Below, piece by piece: positions 5,990 to 12,435 of a stretch of DNA of 12,760 bases; position 1 is the stretch's first letter, and each line of letters starts with the position of its first letter. A program made the position numbers and the translations under genes. The stretch covers positions 1 through 12,760 of the forward strand of contig JACDEK010000015.1 of NCBI GenBank assembly GCA_013816445.1, in the 5' to 3' direction. This DNA comes from Candidatus Saccharimonadota bacterium. GTDB taxonomy: Bacteria > Patescibacteriota > Saccharimonadia > CAILAD01 > BJGX01. Below the pieces are notes generated by a model. That model saw only the letters and a program-made list of their open reading frames with translations. It was not told the origin of the DNA and did not search any database.

Positions 5990-7453
5990 CTATTTGTTTC
6001 TTTTGAGTACAACCGTGCCATTTATATCAAAAATACTTTGGTAGTCTCCGCTAACTTGCAAGCTCGCTAGGTACTCACGCACTTTTTCTTTTGTACCCAG
6101 TGGCCACAAATCAAACTCAGTACTGGTAATCACGTAGTCGGTTTTGGGTGCGTAGTCTTCAAACGGGAAATTATATATATCTTGCCGAGAGCTTAGTTGC
6201 ACAAAAGAACTACCGGCTGCCACACTGGCATTACGAGGTATTAGCCCCACCCCCGCTCTGGCTGCTTGCATACTAGCATCGTAACTATAGGTATTTTTTT
6301 GAAACAAGCGCACAAAGTAACCCTGTTTAATTTGATAATGAACAGCAAAGCTCATAAATATAACTAGTAGTGCACTGACGAGTAAGAAGCTTTGAGCTTT
6401 GGTGGTTTTGATATAATAACTCAGTACAAAAGCCAGGCCGACAATTGCTGCCACACACAGTATTGGTGCTTGGCTAGCTGAGTAGTGTTGAAAGACCGAC
6501 CACCGTGTGGCTTGCGTAGTAAAAGTTCGCCCCATCCAGAGTGGTATAAGTAAAATAAGTAATTTTGGCGCGAGTAGGGGCAAGCCGCCAAATGAAACGA
6601 GCATATAAATAAACGTTTTGAGTTTTTCTTTTGGTATAAAGAATTCTTTCACTACATTGATAGGCTGGGTAAAGGTTGCTTTGATAATATCAAGTAGTGA
6701 GGAGCCAAAGGGATTAGTGCCATATAGATATGTACCATTACCCATGGCGGGCAAAAACAATCGAGTTACAATGAGAAAATACACTGTAGAAGCCACAACT
6801 ATAATACTGCCAAAGGTATATTTTTTATCAAATAGCGCCACATACACACCAAACATTGCCGCCACTAGCGGCATGTCTTCACGCACCAAACACAGTATGA
6901 CGAGCCATATAGCTAACCGCCGATAATTTCTATCAACCACCAAATAATACAAGGCCCAAGCAATAGGTAGTACTGCTACTGGTGAATCATGAAACGGATA
7001 CGCTAGTGCTGACCAAAAACCAAAAAATGATAAATATATCACCACCCACAGACCTGCAATTTTACCTGATTTGAAGTAGTGCTTGGCAATGAGGTAGATA
7101 GGAAAAGCACTGAGTGTAATTGCCAGCACTTGTACAATAAGTAGTACTACCGGGCTCTGCCACAGTGCATAAAATGGTGCAATAAATAACAAAAATATAT
7201 GTGCGTGGTCACCAAGCAAATTAATACCTTTGAGAGGGTTAGCGCTAAAATCAAAACGTGCTAGTGAGTACATATGGCGATTAAACAAGCCAAGATCAAG
7301 CATTACAAAATGAAAGCTTTTGTAGCTAAGCCACTCATAGGCAATAAGTAAAATGCTCGCACTGGCCACCAGCCAGTAGTCAAGAGCGTTTTTGTGGTAG
7401 GCTTGCAGGCGCGTATGTTTAATTCTTTTTAATTGCTGGCTTATGTTTTGCAT
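5990..7453 (-). CDS. DUF2079 polytopic membrane protein
   Basis: A 487-aa multi-pass protein matching DUF2079, a family with the layout of GT-C glycosyltransferases. After a membrane helix (about 27-45), the first outer loop carries the family block MLDLGLFNRHMYSLARFD (51-68) and LLGDHAHIFLL (79-89), whose acidic and His residues are the likely active-site cluster. About ten further helices follow, then a soluble tail of about 85 residues (from about 400) ending in a VITSTEFDLWP-type block. GT-C enzymes use polyprenyl-phosphate sugars outside the membrane, but no reaction is established for DUF2079. It is the last gene of a three-gene operon; its start overlaps the polymerase gene by 35 nt, so co-expression is likely. 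Confidence 0.85.
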   Translation of the reverse strand: MQNISQQLKRIKHTRLQAYHKNALDYWLVASASILLIAYEWLSYKSFHFVMLDLGLFNRHMYSLARFDFSANPLKGINLLGDHAHIFLLFIAPFYALWQSPVVLLIVQVLAITLSAFPIYLIAKHYFKSGKIAGLWVVIYLSFFGFWSALAYPFHDSPVAVLPIAWALYYLVVDRNYRRLAIWLVILCLVREDMPLVAAMFGVYVALFDKKYTFGSIIVVASTVYFLIVTRLFLPAMGNGTYLYGTNPFGSSLLDIIKATFTQPINVVKEFFIPKEKLKTFIYMLVSFGGLPLLAPKLLILLIPLWMGRTFTTQATRWSVFQHYSASQAPILCVAAIVGLAFVLSYYIKTTKAQSFLLVSALLVIFMSFAVHYQIKQGYFVRLFQKNTYSYDASMQAARAGVGLIPRNASVAAGSSFVQLSSRQDIYNFPFEDYAPKTDYVITSTEFDLWPLGTKEKVREYLASLQVSGDYQSIFDINGTVVLKRNK

Positions 7454-8789
7454 AAGTTATCACCCCTATAAATAGTCCAGCCATTACCCAAATGTGCGTC
7501 ACGTATAGAGTAGAGAAAGTCTGCCATTGAATAGCAAAGGCCACTAGCATAAAGCTTGTAGCAAAAAACCAAATGTTAGTAGGCTTACTATTACGCTTTA
7601 CACTGTACTGCACAGCCTGCCACACTAGCCACACAATAAAACTAGCAAATACTATAAACCCAACTAGGCCAACCTCGGCCAAAAGCTCAAAGGTCTCGTT
7701 ATTAGCTATTTGATTTGGATCAGTAAAAACTGCGGGGTACTGCTTGACTACATAGCGGCCAAAGTTACCCGGGCCCACTCCAAGTAATGGTTTAGTTTTA
7801 AATAGTTGCAATGCTATCTGCGATGATTGTTTACGGTCTTGCACCGATGTTTCACCAGTAAAGTCTGTAGTGTGTTGCAATAGCCTCTCTGTGTTGCCAT
7901 TAGCATCAATACCTTGCTGCGGAATGGTGGTTTGCAAATTAGTAGGTACTGCCTCGTTCTTAGGTAACTGACGTGCAAAACTACCGCTCAGACGAATCAT
8001 ACCAAAAGCCAAAGTCATTGAGCCGATAACAATTAATAGTATATGTATTAGAGTTCGCCACTGCCGGCGATACATAGTAAGAGCACCAGCGCCACATAAG
8101 ACAGCAAACAAGCTCACGTAAGCACCACGCGCCACTGTCAGCCACATCACACTCATAAAGACAAGACTCAATACTAGTGCGTTGCGTTTATTAGTAAATA
8201 TATAACTGACAAGAGCTAAGCATAACGGTATAAACAAATAGTTAGCTAGGTACAATGGCTCAAGCGAAAACCCCGATACTCGAGCAAAGCCAAAGACTAA
8301 CTTGGTATAACGAACATTAAGTAGTGTAAGGTTATTTGAAACCCCTAGGGTGTCACCAATAAACTGATACACACAAAATACCGCCACAACAATACCACTG
8401 ACATAAATAATCTTTTTATACAGCTCACTATCGCGCGCAGCAAAGGTCTGCGCCACAGCATACGCCAAAATAAAATCAAAAGCGTAGTAACTACTCACCA
8501 TCAGACCTTTGGTTTTACTAATAGCAAACACTGCCGATAATGCCGAAACAAGTACAAATACAGCTAGCAATACCCAGGGTAATTTAATCCAATCAGCTCT
8601 TTTTTGCCAAATAAGCTGTACGCAAAAAAGTATCAGTAGTACACCTACAACTTGGCTCATCCGCACCGCCACAGAGTGCAATTCTACGTGTGGGTAGAGC
8701 TCAAAGGGTAAAAGAAAAAGTAGCAACCCTAGTAAAGTTATTCTAACCTGTGGTGCATACTGCTCAAATATTTGCACGAGGGTGCTCAT
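7419..8789 (-). CDS. O-antigen ligase/Wzy-like polysaccharide polymerase
   Basis: A 456-aa membrane protein with about eleven helices and one large outer loop (about 265-365), the layout of Wzy_C/WaaL proteins. Family signatures are FARVSGFSLEPLYLANYL (168-185; the RxSGxxxEP block), KPLLGVGPGNFGRYV (333-347) and NNETFELLAEVGLVGF (363-378). Such proteins join lipid-linked glycans outside the membrane, either polymerising repeat units or ligating chains to an acceptor; the two cannot be told apart by sequence. The start codon overlaps the stop of the upstream GT2 in an ATGA arrangement (8786-8789), so translation is probably coupled, with no Shine-Dalgarno site of its own. Confidence 0.88.
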   Translation of the reverse strand: MSTLVQIFEQYAPQVRITLLGLLLFLLPFELYPHVELHSVAVRMSQVVGVLLILFCVQLIWQKRADWIKLPWVLLAVFVLVSALSAVFAISKTKGLMVSSYYAFDFILAYAVAQTFAARDSELYKKIIYVSGIVVAVFCVYQFIGDTLGVSNNLTLLNVRYTKLVFGFARVSGFSLEPLYLANYLFIPLCLALVSYIFTNKRNALVLSLVFMSVMWLTVARGAYVSLFAVLCGAGALTMYRRQWRTLIHILLIVIGSMTLAFGMIRLSGSFARQLPKNEAVPTNLQTTIPQQGIDANGNTERLLQHTTDFTGETSVQDRKQSSQIALQLFKTKPLLGVGPGNFGRYVVKQYPAVFTDPNQIANNETFELLAEVGLVGFIVFASFIVWLVWQAVQYSVKRNSKPTNIWFFATSFMLVAFAIQWQTFSTLYVTHIWVMAGLFIGVITYAKHKPAIKKN

Positions 8790-9652
8790 ACACTCTTATC
8801 TCGTCTTAGCCAGTACAAGAATACGAGTGGAGTGCGGAGTATCTGCACACCCAGCTGAGACCAACGTGACCGCCAGTGGGCAAAATAAATATCTTGTGAT
8901 TTGAAATACATTTTTTTGCGCTCATAGCTAGAGCGAATACTCTGTCCAAGTAAGTGCACAACCTTAGCTTGCGGTATAAAACGAATCTTATAGCCATCAC
9001 CAGCAATCTTTTTACACAAGTCAGTGTCTTCGTAATACATAAAGTATTCTTTACTAAAGCCTCCTACCTCTTCAAAAACACTCCGACGAATAAAAAACGA
9101 TGCAGCCGCAGCACTATCTATATCACGATCGACAATAGGCAAGTAGTCAGCATTTACTTGACTAAAGAAGTGTCGGGTAAGAGGTAGTAAGCGCACAATT
9201 AACTTGATAGGTTTTTCACCAACCATCCTGAGAGTACCCGGAAAATACGCTATTTGTGAGCTTTGGTACTCACCCGACTCATTAACAAGTAATGGTGAGG
9301 CGGCGGCATAGCCCGTGTGGTTTTCTAAGAAGCCAAATATTTCACTGAGTTTATTATCTTTGGGTATTAATGTATCGGTATTAAGTAGCCACAAGTATTT
9401 GCCCGATGCTACGGCTGCACCAGCATTATTGCCACCACCAAAGCCCAAGTTTTCGGGCGAGTGTACTATTTTTACCTCTGAGTATACTTGCTTCAGAGCT
9501 TGGGCCTTAAATTCTTTTGAGGCATTATCTACCACTATTACTTCATAACTAAACCCTTTGAGATTTTGCACCAGTGAGTGCAGGCTATTTACCAATAACT
9601 CTTCAGTATTGTAGTTAACGTAGATTATTGAGACATCGACAGATTTATCCAT
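8786..9652 (-). CDS. GT2 glycosyltransferase (rhamnosyltransferase-like)
   Basis: From the ATG at 9652 the protein has 288 aa, GT-A fold, family GT2, of the WbbL/rhamnosyltransferase type. Motifs are VSIIYVNYN (6-14), IVVDNAS (39-45), NLGFGGGNNAG (68-78), the metal/nucleotide-binding LLNTDT (89-94), and FMYYEDTDLC (204-213) with the base-bearing acidic cluster. The open frame extends 10 codons further (to 9682), but the ATG at 9652 lies 7 nt after GATAAT with an extended TGG, matching the window's leaderless pattern, and the GT2 fold starts just there. It leads a three-gene operon with the polymerase and DUF2079 protein, so it probably adds a sugar to the lipid-linked repeat unit. Confidence 0.9.
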   Translation of the reverse strand: MDKSVDVSIIYVNYNTEELLVNSLHSLVQNLKGFSYEVIVVDNASKEFKAQALKQVYSEVKIVHSPENLGFGGGNNAGAAVASGKYLWLLNTDTLIPKDNKLSEIFGFLENHTGYAAASPLLVNESGEYQSSQIAYFPGTLRMVGEKPIKLIVRLLPLTRHFFSQVNADYLPIVDRDIDSAAAASFFIRRSVFEEVGGFSKEYFMYYEDTDLCKKIAGDGYKIRFIPQAKVVHLLGQSIRSSYERKKMYFKSQDIYFAHWRSRWSQLGVQILRTPLVFLYWLRRDKSV

Positions 9653-9659
9653 TGCAATC

Positions 9660-9668
9660 ATTATCCCA
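9660..9668 (-). promoter_or_regulatory. Extended -10 promoter of the three-gene polysaccharide operon
   Basis: On the minus strand TGG (9666-9668) precedes GATAAT (9660-9665), and ATG 9652 follows after 7 nt. The -35 candidate TGTAAA at 17 nt is poor. This promoter argues against the longer open frame starting at 9682, which would begin upstream of it. Confidence 0.5.
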
Positions 9669-9726
9669 CAATCTAATGGCACTTTACAGGTTATGCAGCC
9701 AGATTAGCAGTAGTATCTGCTTGTAC

Positions 9727-9743
9727 TTACAGATCATCTGTAA
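9727..9743. repeat. 17-bp palindrome TTACAGATCATCTGTAA
   Basis: Perfect 8-bp arms around a single C. It abuts the left inverted repeat of the HNH element and lies about 60 bp upstream of the polysaccharide operon promoter. Its centre GATCATC is the same as in the four palindromes around the transposase, but the outer arms differ. It could be an element end or an operator. Confidence 0.6.
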
Positions 9744-9751
9744 AGGGGGGG

Positions 9752-9764
9752 GTACAAATTGTAC
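9752..9764. repeat. Palindrome GTACAAATTGTAC
   Basis: Perfect 6-bp arms around one A, overlapping the inner part of the left inverted repeat and flanked by G runs on both sides (G8 before, G5 after). The G8 run and the C6 run at 9782-9787 could form a larger stem upstream of the HNH start. Confidence 0.55.
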
Positions 9765-9808
9765 GGGGGCTTTACTAACTCACCCCCCATAAGATAACAT
9801 GGTCTCAT

Positions 9809-10117
9809 ATGAGTGAATTAACCTATAAAGATAACGTAAAGTTAAAAGCTTACTTAAAGAGAAAATACCGAAACAGGCACATACGCAGGCGAAATGCAGT
9901 CTTAAAATTACTGGGAGGAGCATGTGTAGACTGTGGTAATAACGACCTTAGGGTACAGCAAATCGACCACACACAACCAATACTACTAAGCAGTAAGAGG
10001 CGTACATTAACACAGATGTTTCCATCAATACTAAGAGGAGATGAGCCTATCAACAATTTGCAATTGCTATGTGCGAACTGCCATATGATTAAAACTGTAA
10101 ATGAGAGAAGCTTGTGA
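9809..10117 (+). CDS. Small HNH endonuclease
   Basis: A 102-aa protein. A very basic N-terminal half (KAYLKRKYRNRHIRRRNAVLK, about residues 13-33) suits DNA binding. It is followed by an HNH fold: CVDC (39-42), QIDH (51-54) with the catalytic His54, NNLQLLC (82-88) and CANCH (88-92). The four Cys would bind a structural zinc and His92 belongs to the metal site. Such small HNH proteins are homing or restriction-type nickases/nucleases in phages and CPR genomes. The gene is the only one between the inverted repeats, and its 3' end overlaps the tail of the broken BRO reading frame on the other strand. The start has no clear Shine-Dalgarno site; GATAAC 10 nt upstream is a possible -10. Confidence 0.82.
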   Translation: MSELTYKDNVKLKAYLKRKYRNRHIRRRNAVLKLLGGACVDCGNNDLRVQQIDHTQPILLSSKRRTLTQMFPSILRGDEPINNLQLLCANCHMIKTVNERSL

Positions 10118-10324
10118 AGGTATTTTGTACCCCCCTTTGTTATAGAGAGTATCAATTTCAGTATCTCGACCACGAAGTTTTTTGATATACTGGGCAGGAT
10201 CTGTAGAGTCAGTCAAAACAGCAATAATATCAGTTACTACAAACCACCATTCATCCTTATAAATAGCTTTACGCACTTCTTTACCATTAAAAATCGCTAT
10301 CGCTATATGGTTTTCTTCTGTCAT
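10067..10324 (-). pseudogene. BRO-N antirepressor, truncated by the HNH element
   Basis: The first 57-62 residues match the N-terminus of BRO-family (Bro-N) phage-type antirepressors: IAIFNGKEVRKAIYKDEWWF (8-27), VVTDIIAVLTDSTDPAQYI (29-47) and KKLRGRDTE (48-56). Full proteins usually run well over 200 residues. Homology stops at about residue 62 (10139), exactly at the HNH element's right repeat; the remaining 23 codons to the stop at 10067 are antisense to the HNH gene and meaningless. The start has an excellent promoter (TTGACA-18-TATAAT) 6 nt upstream of the ATG, so a short Bro-N peptide may still be made. The gene points to a past phage or plasmid contribution. Confidence 0.8.
10124..10138. 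repeat. Right inverted repeat of the HNH element
   Basis: TTTGTACCCCCCTTT is the reverse complement of the left end apart from two fewer C. Read from the BRO strand it supplies codons Lys-Gly-Gly-Tyr-Lys, which do not fit the BRO family, marking the junction. Confidence 0.65.
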
Positions 10325-10330
10325 ATATCA

Positions 10331-10360
10331 ATTATACCGAATATATTACGAACATGTCAA
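10331..10360 (-). promoter_or_regulatory. Consensus promoter of the truncated BRO gene
   Basis: On the minus strand TTGACA (10355-10360) and TATAAT (10331-10336) are both perfect consensus, 18 nt apart. The ATG at 10324 starts 6 nt after the -10, so the transcript would begin at or beside the start codon. It is the best single piece of evidence here for leaderless transcription. Confidence 0.85.
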
Positions 10361-10373
10361 CGAGTTGTTGTAT

Positions 10374-11372
10374 TTATTTATTGATAGCTTTTGGAGTACT
10401 CTTATCAAGCTTCTTCACTGCCTTAAAAGGATTAGTCTGGCTCAGTAGCTTTTCAAAATCGCGTGAGCTAATAGTACGATTGTGCTGAATACGAATTCTG
10501 CGCACCAGTAAGTGAGGAGTGTGTAGCAAAGCTACTAGCTGAGCCAGCAATGCTCGCACCGGGTGGCCTTTTACTATCGCTGAGGCTGTCATACGCCAGT
10601 TAGCATACAAAAACCGCGGAAACACCTTTATAATTAGCGGAAACGGTAGATCCTTCCAAAACATATAAATACTATTCTTGATGGTCATCTCACGGCCAAA
10701 GCCCGGAATTCTATCGGCCGTGTGGTTCATTTTGTGTTGCACAATAGCCTTACTAGCTAACCAAAGTTTTTTGTTACGCAGTTGAGCACGCAAGCTTATA
10801 TCTACATCTTCATAGTACGCAAAAAATATCTCATCAAAAAGGCCAATCTCATCAAACAAGCTACGTTTATAGACACTTGCGCCACCACTGGCTGAGAGAA
10901 TTGGCTTATCGGCTGTAGGTAATTCACTCACTGGCTCATTACGCAAGCACGGGTATGGTAAGCCCCAAGTGCTATACGTGTCACCAGCCGAGTCTATATA
11001 CTTGCCATTACCCGTTACAATAATTGCCTGGGTAATATCTGCTTGGTGCTTGACTGCCGCCTTGAGTAGTTGCTCTATACAGTCTGGCTCACACTCGGCA
11101 TCATTATTAAGTAAAAACACGTAGTCGGAGGTGGCAGCACGTATACCTACATTTACCCCCCCAGCAAAACCAAGATTTTTTGGTTGTTTGAGTAGTACTA
11201 CATCAGGAAAATGCTTTTCAATATATTGTATTGAGCCATCTATACTACCGTTTTCTACTACAATTATCTGTGCTAGTTTATAGCTTTGCTTTTGGAGTGA
11301 TTTTAAGCAGTCACCAATTACATCCATTCCATTCCAATTGGGTACTACTACACTGACCGTGGGGTTATTCAT
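10374..11372 (-). CDS. GT2 glycosyltransferase (rhamnosyltransferase-like)
   Basis: A 332-aa GT-A fold enzyme of family GT2, WbbL/rhamnosyltransferase type. Motifs are VSVVVPNWNG (6-15), IIVVENGS (36-43), NLGFAGGVNVG (66-76), LLNNDAE (87-93) as the DXD-type donor site, GGASVYKRSLFDEIGLFDE (163-181) and FAYYEDVDISLR (184-195) with the catalytic acidic pair. A basic, amphipathic tail of about 90 residues probably lies on the membrane. It should transfer a nucleotide-activated sugar to a lipid-linked glycan in the cytoplasm. A diverged copy of its first 50 residues survives at 12262-12435, beyond the transposase. The ATG lies 6 nt after TATAAT, implying a leaderless mRNA. No terminator follows; the BRO promoter begins 13 nt after the stop. 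Confidence 0.92.
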   Translation of the reverse strand: MNNPTVSVVVPNWNGMDVIGDCLKSLQKQSYKLAQIIVVENGSIDGSIQYIEKHFPDVVLLKQPKNLGFAGGVNVGIRAATSDYVFLLNNDAECEPDCIEQLLKAAVKHQADITQAIIVTGNGKYIDSAGDTYSTWGLPYPCLRNEPVSELPTADKPILSASGGASVYKRSLFDEIGLFDEIFFAYYEDVDISLRAQLRNKKLWLASKAIVQHKMNHTADRIPGFGREMTIKNSIYMFWKDLPFPLIIKVFPRFLYANWRMTASAIVKGHPVRALLAQLVALLHTPHLLVRRIRIQHNRTISSRDFEKLLSQTNPFKAVKKLDKSTPKAINK

Positions 11373-11378
11373 AGTACT

Positions 11379-11384
11379 ATTATA
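11379..11384 (-). promoter_or_regulatory. -10 element of the GT2 gene
   Basis: Consensus TATAAT on the minus strand, 6 nt before the ATG at 11372. No convincing -35 or extended -10 is seen, so promoter strength is uncertain. Confidence 0.5.
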
Positions 11385-11439
11385 CCTGATAAATTTCTGC
11401 TATACATACTGTACCCAAAAAGGAACCCAAAAGCCTTAT

Positions 11440-11452
11440 AAGGATGATCCTT
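11440..11452. repeat. Palindrome AAGGATGATCCTT, copy 1 (outer left)
   Basis: 6-bp arms around a central G, extending to 8-bp arms at 11438-11454 (ATAAGGAT/ATCCTTAT). A degenerate half-site ATGATCCT lies at 11467-11474 between copies 1 and 2. Confidence 0.75.
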
Positions 11453-11495
11453 ATTTAGACAAAAATATGATCCTAATAGATTAAATTTAGCTCAA

Positions 11496-11508
11496 AAGGA
11501 TCATCCTT
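11496..11508. repeat. Palindrome AAGGATCATCCTT, copy 2 (inner left)
   Basis: Same arms with central C, 20 bp beyond the transposase stop codon. Confidence 0.75.
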
Positions 11509-11528
11509 ATGACGAGAATGCTCAGGAG

Positions 11529-12152
11529 TTAATCTATTGCGATGTAGCCAATAACGTCTTTGGACGGAATATTAAAAGTTTTTACAAATTCTACATATTC
11601 AAGACTGTTTGAAAAATAGGTGAGAATTTTGGAGGTGTTAACAAAATTACTTGATGTTTGATTGGCATAGCACTGATAACTGCTGTATGGATAGTATTCA
11701 AATAGCATTTTTAGCTCGACCGGATTGAGATGAATGTACCTAGAGGTATGTATCAATTGATCGTCTGTACTCACCATCGCCGCTTTATAGATACCTTGGA
11801 ATAGCCTGCCCACACGTTTGTACTTAATATTGAAATACATCGAGTAAGAGGTTAGCAGGCTGCGCATAAATGCCTGCATGTCTTGAGCGTTCTGCTGTTT
11901 TAGCAAGAGGTGGAAATGATTAGGCATAAGACAGTACGAATAGAGCTCTATGCAATTGAAATAGTTTTTTCTTGGTATCTCCCCTTTTTTAATTATCCGA
12001 TATTGTGGGTCAACCAAAATGTCATTTATAATACGTAAAAATTGCTTATAGTCCTGGGTGTCGATAAATATATTGCGTTTTTCTACTCCACGATTGTAAG
12101 CATGATAAATGCCCTCATCTACATATTGTTTTATAGTGTTCTGGCTTGGCAT
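11529..12152 (-). CDS. REP-associated tyrosine transposase (RAYT, Y1/HUH family)
   Basis: From the ATG at 12152 the protein has 207 aa, typical for TnpA-REP/Y1 transposases. It has GIYHAYNRGVEKRNIF (about 14-29), the N-terminal strand block; CLMPNHFHLLLK (74-85), containing the metal-binding HUH motif with His79 and His81; SYSMYFNIKYKRVGRLFQ (102-119), carrying the catalytic Tyr; and SRYIHLNPV (137-145), a conserved late block. It should nick and join single-stranded DNA at palindromic ends through a 5'-phosphotyrosine link. The open frame reaches 12179, but that start lies inside palindrome copy 3; ATG 12152 lies 7 nt after an extended -10 and gives the family's normal N-terminus. Four short palindromes flanking the gene are its likely substrates or regulators. 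All motifs are intact. Confidence 0.92.
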   Translation of the reverse strand: MPSQNTIKQYVDEGIYHAYNRGVEKRNIFIDTQDYKQFLRIINDILVDPQYRIIKKGEIPRKNYFNCIELYSYCLMPNHFHLLLKQQNAQDMQAFMRSLLTSYSMYFNIKYKRVGRLFQGIYKAAMVSTDDQLIHTSRYIHLNPVELKMLFEYYPYSSYQCYANQTSSNFVNTSKILTYFSNSLEYVEFVKTFNIPSKDVIGYIAID

Positions 12153-12159
12153 ACCTGAG

Positions 12160-12189
12160 ATACTACCAATAAGGATCATCCTTATGCAA
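12160..12189 (-). promoter_or_regulatory. Transposase promoter with a palindrome in its spacer
   Basis: On the minus strand TTGCAT (12184-12189), an 18-nt spacer and TAGTAT (12160-12165) with extended TGG. The ATG at 12152 follows after 7 nt. Palindrome copy 3 (12171-12183) fills the spacer, the classic place for a repressor operator. The -35 is weak. Confidence 0.45.
12171..12183. repeat. Palindrome AAGGATCATCCTT, copy 3 (inner right)
   Basis: Central C, with 8-bp arms at 12169-12185. It lies in the putative transposase promoter and would encode the first residues of the protein if translation began at 12179. Confidence 0.75.
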
Positions 12190-12246
12190 GCTTAATAAGT
12201 TTGTTCACGGATAAATATATAGAGGAAAGTATTAAAAAAGTTTAAA

Positions 12247-12259
12247 AAGGATGATCCTT
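12247..12259. repeat. Palindrome AAGGATGATCCTT, copy 4 (outer right)
   Basis: Central G. Together with the following TTTA it repeats 11440-11457 exactly, and the TTTA supplies the stop codon that ends the GT2 fragment. Confidence 0.75.
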
Positions 12260-12261
12260 AT

Positions 12262-12435
12262 TTACTTATTTATAGCACTACCGTTTTCTACCATGATAGT
12301 TTGAGTAGGCTGCACTGTTTGGCGCTCAAGTGAGCGCAAGCAGTCACCAATTACATCGGCCCCGTTCCAGTTGGGTATGACGACATTAATAGTTGGTAGG
12401 TTTTTGGTAGATATACTCGTAGTTTTCACTAGCAT
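12262..12435 (-). pseudogene. GT2 glycosyltransferase N-terminal fragment
   Basis: A 57-codon frame whose residues 15-53 closely match residues 6-43 of the GT2 encoded at 10374-11372: INVVIPNWNGADVIGDCLRS, then SLERQ, TIMVENGS. DNA similarity is also clear (both contain AGCAGTCACCAATTACATC on the plus strand). After VENGS the frame reads AINK and stops inside the outer right repeat of the transposase module. The donor-binding and catalytic regions are missing, so it cannot be an active enzyme. The rest of the gene is not found on the other side of the module, so insertion was accompanied or followed by deletion, or this is a recombination remnant. TATAAT directly precedes the ATG; a GTG two codons later has the 6-nt spacing seen elsewhere and may have been the true start. 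Confidence 0.82.

Larger units (their letters stand above)
9742..10138 (+). mobile_element. HNH-nuclease element with G-rich inverted repeats
   Basis: The ends are near-perfect inverted repeats: AAAGGGGGGGGTACAAA at 9742-9758 and TTTGTACCCCCCTTT at 10124-10138, differing only in a run of eight versus six G/C. Between them is one HNH gene. The right end coincides with the point where a BRO-type antirepressor stops resembling its family. Just inside the left end are a second palindrome, GTACAAATTGTAC (9752-9764), and a C run (9782-9787) that could pair with the G run. No transposase is present, so movement would be by homing or in trans. The element status is inferred. Confidence 0.5.
11440..12264 (-). 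mobile_element. REP-associated transposase module framed by four palindromes
   Basis: A Y1/HUH transposase gene is framed by two palindromes on each side. The outer pair shares an 18-bp direct repeat AAGGATGATCCTTATTTA (11440-11457 and 12247-12264); the inner pair shares 16 bp, AAGGATCATCCTTATG (11496-11511 and 12171-12186). The centre base runs G, C, gene, C, G. The right outer repeat ends exactly at the stop codon of a truncated GT2 fragment, which marks a junction. Exact ends are not certain. Confidence 0.55.

Noticed and set aside
9653..9682. Ten-codon N-terminal extension of the GT2 gene (start at 9682)
   Set aside because: It would start upstream of the likely -10 element and adds residues before the normal GT2 beginning.
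9700..9744. Minus-strand frames beyond the HNH element's left end as the missing C-terminus of the BRO gene (one frame ends VQADTTANLAA then stop)
   Set aside because: The frame contains a stop just after the junction and shows no recognisable BRO similarity; too short to support.
9745..9787. G-quadruplex or riboswitch upstream of the HNH gene
   Set aside because: The G runs are part of the inverted repeat and pair with nearby C runs; there are only two G runs, and no known riboswitch core is recognisable.
12153..12179. Transposase start at 12179
   Set aside because: It lies inside palindrome copy 3 with AAGG directly against the ATG; the ATG at 12152 has a -10 at the window's usual spacing and matches normal family N-termini.
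11440..12259. CRISPR array formed by the repeated palindromes
   Set aside because: Only four short copies with unequal spacing and a transposase gene between them; no cas genes.
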